Below are positions 56,221-64,000 of a stretch of 64,000 nt of DNA, in pieces. Numbering within the stretch: the first letter of the stretch is position 1; every line of letters starts with the position of its first letter. Both the position numbers and the translations under genes were made by a program. Under the pieces are notes generated by a model, which worked only from the letters and a program-made list of their open reading frames with translations, had not been told where the DNA came from and searched no databases. Origin of the DNA: Elymus sibiricus (taxonomy: Eukaryota > Streptophyta > Magnoliopsida > Poales > Poaceae); NCBI GenBank assembly GCA_039707655.1, contig CM077665.1, positions 139,067,148-139,131,147 of the forward strand, in the 5' to 3' direction.

Positions 56221-56233
56221 GGAAACGGCGCCA
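56221..56233 (-). other. Primer-binding site of Gypsy 1
   Basis: Minus-strand TGGCGCCGTTTCC, 11 nt inside the 5' LTR. TGGCGCCG is a common Gypsy PBS start; the last bases differ from the usual GTTGCCGGGG. Confidence 0.75.
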
Positions 56234-56244
56234 GAAAATAATCT

Positions 56245-56898
56245 TGATGACCGACAAGTATAGGGGATCAATCGTAGTCCTTTCGATAAGTAAGAGTGTC
56301 AAACCCAACAAGGAGCAGAAGGAAATGATAAGCAGTTTTCAGCAAGGTATCCTCTGCAAGTGATGTAAGTAGCAATGATAGATAGTTTCGCAGCAAGGTA
56401 ATTCATAACAAGTGACAAGTAGCAATAGTAACAAAGGTGCAACAAGGTAGCTCAATCCTTTTTGTAGCAAAGGACAGGACGGAAAGTACTCTTTTATTAA
56501 GCAAGCGCTCCCGAGGACACATGGGAATTTCTATCTAGTCATGTTCATCATGTTGAGTTGATTCGCGTTCGTTACTTTGATAATTTGATATGTGGGTGGA
56601 CCGGTGCTAAGGTTATGTTCTTACTTGAACAAACAACCTACTTATTATTACCCCCTCTCAAAAGCATCCAAAACTACGAAAGAAGAATCAAGATAAATCT
56701 AACCATAGCATGAAACGTGTGGATCCAAATCAACCCCTTATAAAGCAACGCAAAAACTGGGGTTTAAGCTTCTGTCACTCTCGCAACCCATCATATACTT
56801 GTTACTCCACAATGCCTTTCCTTAGGCCCATAACATGGTGAAGTGTCGTGTAGTCGACGTTCACACGACACCACTAAGAGAAGCAACAACATACACAT
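56245..56898 (-). repeat. Partial 5' LTR of Gypsy 1
   Basis: Matches 33442-34095 up to AACATACACAT, where Gypsy 2 begins. The remainder should lie beyond the window. Confidence 0.9.
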
Positions 56899-58480
56899 TG
56901 ACGTGGCTTCAGATTGCGTCGGTATTTCCCCAGAGAAGAAGGGATGATGCAACACAACTACGGTAAGTATTTCCCTGAGTTATGAAACCAAGGTTATCGA
57001 ACTAGTAGGAGAACCAAGCAACACTATGTAAACGGTACCTGCACACCAAGAACAAATACTTGCAACCCGACGCGTAACAGAGGTTGTCAATCTCTCCACG
57101 GTAAAAAGATAGATCGGTTTGTATGAGATTGGATAAATAGATCGCACAAGCACACAAAATAAAAGATGCAAATAAAAAGTGCAGCAAGATATTTTTGGGT
57201 TTTTGGAATAATAGATCTGAAAACAAACGTGGAAAAAGATTGATCGGAAAGCAAAATATTAAAAGGGTAGACCCGGGGGCCGTAGATTTCACCAGTGGTT
57301 TCTCTCATGAGTATAGCACACGGTGGGTAAACAAATTACTGTTGGGCAATTGATAGAAGATCAAATAATCATGACGATATCCAAGGCGATGATCAATATA
57401 TAGGCATCGCTTCCAAGATTAGTAGACCGAAACGATTCTGCATCTACTACTATTACTCCACACATCCACCGCTATCCAGCATGCATCTAGTGTATTAAGT
57501 TCATGGAGAAACGGAGTAATGCAATAAGAACGATGACATGATGTAGACAAGATCTATTCATGTATGAACATACCCCATCTTGTTATCCTTAATAGCAACG
57601 ATACATGCGTGCCTCGCTGCCCCTTCTGTCACTGGGAGAGGACACTGCAAGATCGAACCCATCACAAAGCACCTCTTCCCATGGCAAGAAAAATCGATCT
57701 AGTTGGCCTAACTAAACTAAAGATTCGAAGAAGAAATACGAGGCTATAAATAATCATGCATATAAGAGATCAAAGAAGACTCAAATAATATTCATGGATA
57801 GAAACTGATCATGAACTCAAACTTCATCGAATCCCAACAAACACACCGCAAAAAGTCATTACATCAAATAGATCTCCAAGAGACCATTGTATTGAGAATC
57901 AAAAGAGAGAGAGAAAGCCATCTAGCTACTGCCTACGGCCCCGTAGGTCTATGGTGGACTACTCACGCATCATCGGAGAGGCACCAATGAGGATGATGAA
58001 CCCCTCTTTGATGGTGTTAGATTGGATCTCGTGGCTCTGGAACTTGCGGCGGTTGGAATTGTGTTTCGTCGACTCCTCTAGGGTTTCTGGAATTTCTGAG
58101 AATTTATAGTGCTGAGTGGCGGTGGAAAGGACCTCCGTGGGCCCCACGATACATCAGGGCGCCCTGGGGGCTTCTGGCGCGCCCTAGTGTATCGTGGGCC
58201 ACACGGGCCTCCTCCCAGTTGCTTCTTTGGCTCACTGGTTGTCTCCTGGTCCATAAAAAATCTCCAAAAAGTTTCGTGGAAATTGGACTCCGTTTTGTAC
58301 TGATATTCTGCGAAGTAAAAAACAAGCAAAAAAAAACAGCAACTGGCATTGGGCACTATGTCAATAGGTTAGTCCCAAAAAATGATATAAAGTTGCTATA
58401 AAATGATTATAAAACATCCAAGAATGATAATATAACAACATGGAACAATAAAAAATTATAGATACGTTGGAGACGTATCA
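56899..58480 (-). repeat. 3' LTR of Gypsy 2
   Basis: Minus reading TGATACGTCTCCAACGTATC .. to .. GCCACGTCA; 1582 bp. The part 56899-57630 matches 63270-64000. Confidence 0.9.
58101..58110 (-). promoter_or_regulatory. TATA box in the Gypsy 2 LTR
   Basis: ACTATAAATT on the minus strand, downstream of a GGGCGCGCC / GGGGCCC GC-rich core like those of Gypsy 1. Confidence 0.6.
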
Positions 58481-60960
58481 GCATCCCCAAGCTTAATTCC
58501 TACTCGTCCTCGAGTAGGTAAATGATAAAAACAGAATTTTTGATGTGGAATGCTGCCTAACATGTTTATCACATATGCTTTTCTTTGGTGGCATGGACAT
58601 TTGGACTTTTTAGATGGTTCAAAGCAATAGTCTAGTTTTGACATGAAGACTTTAATACTCAAGCATACCAACAAGCAACCATGTCTTTCAAAATATCAAC
58701 ACTAAAGAAAGTTATCCCTAGCCCATCATGCTCAATCATTGATCCATTCATGAAACACACTCACATATTTGCTACACCCAATGCACAAGTATGATCATAG
58801 TGCCCCCTAGTTGGTGCTTTATAAGAGAAGATGGAGACTCAAATTAAAAATAAAAATTGCATAAAGTAAATAGATAGGCCCTACGTAGAGGGAAGTAGGG
58901 ATTTGTAGAGGTGCCAGAGCTCAAAGCTTAAATTGAGAGAGAAAAATATTTTGGGTGGCATGCCTTTCCTGTCAACGAAAACAACCGAGTAGTTCTCAAT
59001 ACTTTCCATGCTAAATACATCATAGGCAGTTCCCAAACATAAAATAAAGTTTATTCCTTTTTCCACCATTCTTTCACAATCCATGGCTAGCTGTATCCAC
59101 GGTTGCCTTCCATACCAACACTTTCCAAAGGAATTTATTATTTGACAACATAAAGTAAATTTCGTTTTCATTTCAGGACTGGGCATCCCTATTACCGCCA
59201 TACTCTCGTGCAATGACAAGTGAATAAACACTCATCTTGAGAATAACACATCTAGCATGGAAAAATATTGGACACCCCTACCGCTTCATGAGCGGTACGA
59301 GCACACAAAAAGGAAATTCATTTTGAAAATTAGAGATGGCACATACAAATTTGCTTTGAACGGCACGGAAATACTGCATATAGGTAGGTATGGTGGACTC
59401 ATATGGTAAAACTGGGTTTAAGGATTTTGGATGCACAAGTAGTATTTCTACTTAGTACAAGTGGAGGCTAGCAAATAGATTGAGAAGCAACCAACCAAGA
59501 AACGAAAATTCACATAAACGTGCATTAAGCATAACTAACACCGAATAATGCACCACAAGTAGGATGTAATTTCATTGCATAACTATTAACTTTCATGCTT
59601 TCATAGGGAATCACAAACCTTAACACCAATATTCTTACTAAAGCATAATTACTCACCAACATGACTCACATATTACTATCATCATGTCTCAAAACTATTA
59701 CAAGAATCAAGTTTAATTTGTCCAATGATCTTAATGAAAGTTTTTATTATACCCCTCTTGAATATCTATGACTTTGGGACTAGTTTCATATATTGCCATT
59801 GCTTTTGACAAGCTCAAATATATTTAAGTGAAGAACATGAGCATAAAAATTTCATCTCTCAAAATAATATAAGTGAAGCATGAGAGAATTTCTTCAAAAT
59901 TTACTAACTCTCAAATTAATCTAAGTGAAGCATGAGATTATTTCTTCAAAAAAAATTAAAGCACACCATGCTCAAAAAGATATAAGTGAAGCACTAGAGC
60001 AATTCCATAGCTCAAAAAATTTAAGTGAAGCATATAGAGCAATTCTAACAAATCATAGAATAATTTTGGCTCTCTCAAATAGGTGTGTCCATCAAGGATA
60101 CTTGTGAAAAACTAAAAATCAAATCAAGCAAAGACTCATATAATACAAGACGCTCCAAGCAAAACTCATGATATGTGACGAATAAAAATATAGCTCCCAG
60201 TAAAATACAGATGGTCGTTAGAAGAAAGAGGGGATGCCACTCGGGGCATCCCCAAGCTTAGTTGCTTGTTTCTATTTAAATATTCTATTGGGGTGCCATG
60301 GGCATCCCCAAGCTTAGGCTATTTTCAGGCCTTATTCCTTCATCCATCGTGATCTCACCTAAAACTTGAAAACTTCAATCACACAAAACTTAACAAAACC
60401 TTCATGAGATCCGTTAGTATAATAAAGCAAATCACCACTCTAAGTACTGTTGAAAACCCATTCATATTTTATTATTGCATTATACCTACTGTATTCTAAC
60501 TTTACCATGGCTTATACCCTCCAATACAAACCATAGATTCATCAAAATAAGCACATAATGCAACGAAAACAGAATCTGTCAAAAACAGAACAATCTGTAG
60601 TAATCTGTATTCTAACCATACTTATGTAACTCTAAAAATTCTGAACAATTAGGACAACGTAAAGAATTTGTATAGAAATACTGTGTTAAAATTTCAGATC
60701 AGTAAAAAACGAAAATTCCTGCACTGTTGTCAAAGTTTCTGTTTCAGATTCAGCATCGTTTCTACTCATCTTGTGAGTCATCCTAAAGGCTTTACTTGGC
60801 ACAAACACTAATTAAAACATAAAAACACAATCATAACAGTAGCATAATTGTGTCAACACTCAAGAACAAAAAGTAAAAAAGTAAAAATAAATTTATTCAT
60901 TGGGTTGCCTCCCAATAGGCGCTATCATTTTATGCCCCTAGCTAGGCATAATGCATAGAT
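58481..60960 (-). other. 3' non-coding region of Gypsy 2 with three PPT-like motifs
   Basis: No convincing gene. The 116-codon frame at 58881-59231 has no domain I recognise. GCATCCCCAAGCTTA (minus TAAGCTTGGGGATGC) occurs at the LTR border (58481) and again at about 60247 and 60303. Short reiterations of AGTGAAGCA..GAG occur at about 59830-60035. Confidence 0.65.
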
Positions 60961-61400
60961 TCAAGTGTTGTCATCTTTAGTTTTTGCTCCATAGGATGCT
61001 CTCATGATTGGTTCATGTGGTGGATTAATTGTTGTTTTATGGAAGTGTTCCATACCCTTTCTTAGTGGAAACTGAAATTTAATATTGCCTTCTTTCATAT
61101 CAATCACGGCACCTATAGTGCGCAAAAACGGTCTACCAAGTATAATGGGACAAGACGGATTGCAATCAATATCAAGAACAATAAAATCTATGGGCACATA
61201 GTTACTATTTGCAAGAATAAGAACATCATTAATTCTTCCCAAAGGCTTTTTAATAGTAGAATCCGCCAAGTGCAAATTGAGGGAACATTCTTCAATATTG
61301 GTAAGACCAAGCACATCACATAGAGATTTCGGAATTGTGGAAACACTAGCACCCAAATCACATAAATCAAAGCACTCATAATTTTTAATCTTGACTTTAA
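60961..61400 (-). CDS. Gypsy 2 aspartic protease region
   Basis: Minus-strand frame with FDLGASVSTIPKSLCDVLGL, NLHLADSTIKKPLGRINDVL and CPIILGRPFLRTIGAV is a retropepsin-like domain with Asp-Leu-Gly at the active site. It ends in a stop at 60961 with no RT after it. An upstream stop near 61416 separates it from gag. Confidence 0.8.
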
Positions 61401-61918
61401 TGGTAGGTTCCCACTAATCATGTAATTTTCTAGCAATTTAAATCTCTAACTCCAACTTTTCATCAAAAGATTCCATCATGGCATCAACAATATGTTCAGT
61501 AAAAGCTTTATTTTGTTCATAAGCATGGGGTGAATTTATCATGGATTGTAACAAAGAAATACATTAAATCAAATAGCAACTATCATAATTAAAGTCTTTG
61601 CAATCCAAAATAGTGGGCACATCACTAGTTAAATTTTGACCTCTCCAAACCACTTTCATCAATTTTTTCATCAAGATTTTCACCCTCCAAATCATTGGGA
61701 CGCCTTCTAACTAAGGTTGACTCTTCTTCAGTCCCTTTATCATCAATTTTAATATTAATAAACAAGGAATCAATAGAAGAAACACCAATCACTTTAAGAT
61801 CTTCATCATTTTTATGAAAGCAATCACTAGAAAACACTTTTTCTAAAAAATCTCTTTTAGATCTAAGCATAGCGGTTCTTTTCTTACTTCCATCCATAGA
61901 AACATATAAAGCTTTAAT
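61401..61918 (-). pseudogene. Gypsy 2 gag-protease linker, broken
   Basis: A frame at 61625-61897 (MDGSKKRTAMLRSKRDFLEK..) and stop-containing sequence on either side. Probably the part of the polyprotein between gag and protease. Confidence 0.55.
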
Positions 61919-63050
61919 TTATTTATCAATTTTAGGTGCAAAAGCTTTCAACTTGAGATTTTCTACATCATGGGAAATTCTATCAATGCTTCTAGACATA
62001 TCATCAATCTTATTCAACTTTTCTTCTATCGTACTATGGAAAACTTTTTGAGCATTGATAAATTCTTTAATATTACTCTCAAGATCAGAGTGGTTCCTAT
62101 TTTTATTGTAAGAAGAATTACCATAGTGATTACCAGAATTATTAGAGGAATTTCCAGGAAAAGGCCTAGGATTAACATTACCTCTATAAGCATTGTTATT
62201 AAAATTGTTTCTCGAGATGAAATTCGCATCTACGGAATCAATATTTTGATCAATAAAAGTAGACAAAGGCACATCATTAAGATCAATAGGAGCATTTTGA
62301 CTAGCAACCAACTTCATAAGAGCATCAACTTTTTCACTCAAAGTACTAATTTCTTCAACCGAATTAACTTTTTTACTAGTAGGTGCTCTTTCAGTATGCC
62401 ATTGTGAATAATTTGCCATAATATTATCTATCAATTTAGTAGCTTCACCCAAAGTAATTTCCATAAAAGTACCACCTGCGGCGGAATCTAAAAGATTTCT
62501 AGAGACAAAATTCAATCCCGCATAAAAAATTTGTATGATCATCCAAAGTTTTAAACCATGAGTAGGACAATTTCTTAGCATCAATTTCATTATTTCCCAA
62601 GATTGTGCATAAAAAAATTGTATGTTCATGCTCAAGTTGCTTAAAATTCATGATTTGAGTTCTAAGGGAAATAATTTTCGCGGGCCAAAAATACTTAGTA
62701 ATAAAATCATCCTTGCACTTATCCCAAGAATCGATACTATTGCGAGGCAAAGAAGAAAACCAAATTTTTGCATGATCCCGCAAGGAGAAAGGAAATAATT
62801 TCAACTTCACTATATCATTGTCCACATCTTTTTCTCTTTTGCATATCACACAATTCTACGAATGTGTTTAGATGGGACGCGACATCCTCATTAGGAGTAT
62901 CGGAAAATTGATCTTTCAAGACAAGATTCAACAAAGCAGCATTAATAGCACAAGACTCCGCACTAGTGGAGGGAGGAGCAATTGGAGTACTAATAAAATC
63001 ATTATTATTGGTATTGGAAAATCACACAATTTGGTATTTTCTTGAGTCAT
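61919..63050 (-). pseudogene. Gypsy 2 gag, frameshifted
   Basis: Start MTQENTKLCDFP at 63050. After frame changes near 63010, 62840 and 62550 the gag core KLKLFPFSLRDHAKIWFSSL, DSWDKCKDDFITKYF is followed by an Asn/Ser-rich region and a coiled coil near the end. No zinc knuckle is visible. Confidence 0.85.
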
Positions 63051-63240
63051 CGTGACTACGCAAACAAGATTGGAAGCAAACAAGAGATGTGACGAGAAAA
63101 AGGCAAACGAAAAAGAGGGCGAATAAAAACAGAATTTTTTTGTGAAGTGGGGGAGAGGAAAACGAGAGGAAAATGGCAAATAATATAAATTGCAAGGAGA
63201 TGAGATTTGTGATTAGGAAGCTGATAGATGTTGATGATGT

Positions 63241-63259
63241 CTTCCCGGCAACGACGCCA
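63241..63259 (-). other. Primer-binding site of Gypsy 2
   Basis: Minus-strand TGGCGTCGTTGCCGGGAAG, 10 nt inside the 5' LTR, close to the Gypsy consensus TGGCGCCGTTGCCGGGG. Confidence 0.8.
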
Positions 63260-63269
63260 AAAATTCCTT

Positions 63270-64000
63270 TGACATGGCTTGAGACTGCGTCGGTATTTCC
63301 CCAAAGAGGAAGGGATGATGCAACACAGCTACGGTAAGTATGTCCCTCAGTTATGAAACCAAGGTTATCGAACCAATAGGAGAACCAAGCAACACTATGT
63401 AAATGGTACCTGCACACAAAGAACAAATACTTGCAACCCGACGCGTAAGAGAGGTTGTCAATCTCTCCACGGTAAAAAGATAGATTGGTTTGTATGGGAT
63501 TGGGTAAATAGATCGCACAAGAACACGAAATAAAAGATGCAAATAAAAAGTGCAGCAAGGTATTTTTGGGTTTTTGGAATAATATATCTGAAAACAAACG
63601 CGGAAAAAGATAGATCGGAAAGCAAAATATTAAAAGGGTAGACCCCGGGGCCGTAGATTTCACTAGTGGCTTCTCTCATGAGTATAGCACATGATAGGTA
63701 AACAAATTACTGTTGGGCAATTGATAGAAGATCAAATAATCATGACGATATCCAAGGCAATGATCAATATATAGGCATCACGTCCAAGATTAGTAGACCA
63801 AAACGATTCTGCATCTACTACTATTACTCCACATATCGACTGCTATCCAGCATGCATCTAGTGTATTAAGTTCATGGAGAAACGGAGTAATGCAATAATA
63901 ATGATGACATGATGTAGACAAGATCTATTCATGTAGGAATAGACCCCATCTTGTTATCCTTAATAGCAACGATACATGCGTGCCTCGCTGCCCCTTCTGT
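63270..64000 (-). repeat. Partial 5' LTR of Gypsy 2 (runs off the window)
   Basis: TGACATGGCTTGAGACTGCG onward aligns with 56899-57630 with few differences; frames here are LTR shadows. Confidence 0.92.

Larger units (their letters stand above)
33442..56898 (-). mobile_element. Gypsy element 1 (Athila/Tat-like), interrupted by a Sirevirus; 5' LTR cut by Gypsy 2
   Basis: Minus-oriented. The 3' LTR is 33442-34958 and the partial 5' LTR 56245-56898. A PBS (56221-56233), gag, protease, RT, RNase H and integrase occur in Gypsy order, followed by an accessory ORF (36538-37008) and PPT (34959-34974). The pol gene is split by the Sirevirus at 39858-53922. LTR copies differ by several percent by eye (about 20 differences in the first 290 bp), so it is clearly older than the Sirevirus inside it. 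All pol frames carry stops or shifts. Confidence 0.88.
56899..64000 (-). mobile_element. Gypsy element 2, RT-less (Sabrina-like, tentative), running off the window
   Basis: Minus-oriented, inserted in the Gypsy 1 5' LTR. The 3' LTR is 56899-58480; the partial 5' LTR starts at 63270. Between them are a PBS, a broken gag and an aspartic protease, but no RT, RNase H or integrase. The 2.4 kb from 58481 to 60960 is non-coding. It therefore looks non-autonomous. Its 3' non-coding region shares segments with Gypsy 1, a possible source of missing enzymes in the family. Confidence 0.88.

Noticed and set aside
33441..56898. CRISPR-like or viral arrays within the repeat pile
   Set aside because: All repetition is accounted for by LTR retrotransposons; there are no regularly spaced short repeats with unique spacers.
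58881..59231. 116-codon minus-strand frame in Gypsy 2 as a possible accessory gene
   Set aside because: No recognisable domain and it lies in a region better explained as 3' non-coding sequence shared with Gypsy 1.

Overview
The window looks like grass nuclear DNA, most probably Triticeae (wheat, Aegilops or barley relatives). The evidence is spliced plant genes, TA-flanked Stowaway MITEs of the type common in Triticeae, a 14 kb Maximus-like Sirevirus, and stacked Gypsy elements. No rRNA, tRNA or CRISPR array was seen. Family names for repeats are from memory and tentative.

Layout. 1-6018: gene-poor DNA with a large foldback element (837-1278), a Stowaway MITE (4724-4888) and some unassigned exon-like pieces on the minus strand. 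6028-12364: a complete Mutator-like element (MULE) with ~280 bp terminal inverted repeats and a perfect 9 bp target duplication. It holds a MuDR-type transposase gene (one frameshift, one stop codon) and, convergent to it, an intact three-exon gene for a GRF-zinc-finger/coiled-coil protein. It sits in the tail of a 5'-truncated LINE (12374-14765). 14932-16488: an intact single-exon PPR gene. 18042-21653: a CC-NB-LRR (NLR) gene. 22322-30558: a second copy of the same block, made of a PPR 3' fragment and an NLR pseudogene split by an RTE-type LINE (26894-29956). The two NLR blocks are a diverged tandem duplication.

30987-64000 is a nested retrotransposon pile. A LINE RNase H remnant and a Copia remnant are followed by a MULE end (32238), which is cut by a Gypsy-type LTR (32577). 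That LTR is cut by Gypsy element 1 (33442 to beyond the window, minus strand). Gypsy 1 has its reverse transcriptase split by a Sirevirus (39858-53922, 5 bp target duplication GTTAC) and its 5' LTR split by Gypsy element 2 (56899 to beyond the window). Gypsy 2 shows gag and protease but no RT or integrase.

Points of most interest: (i) the MULE copies the two-gene convergent layout of maize MuDR but has a GRF zinc-finger gene in the second position; (ii) the extra gene downstream of the Sirevirus pol appears to have its own TATA box, an ATG-free GC-rich leader and a leader intron; (iii) the accessory ORF of Gypsy 1 is preceded by a diverged LTR-like promoter segment; (iv) Gypsy 1 and the RT-less Gypsy 2 share 3' non-coding segments, as expected of an autonomous/non-autonomous pair; (v) the NLR at 18042 lost 29 nt in its coiled-coil exon, but an upstream ATG reopens the frame for 1003 codons.
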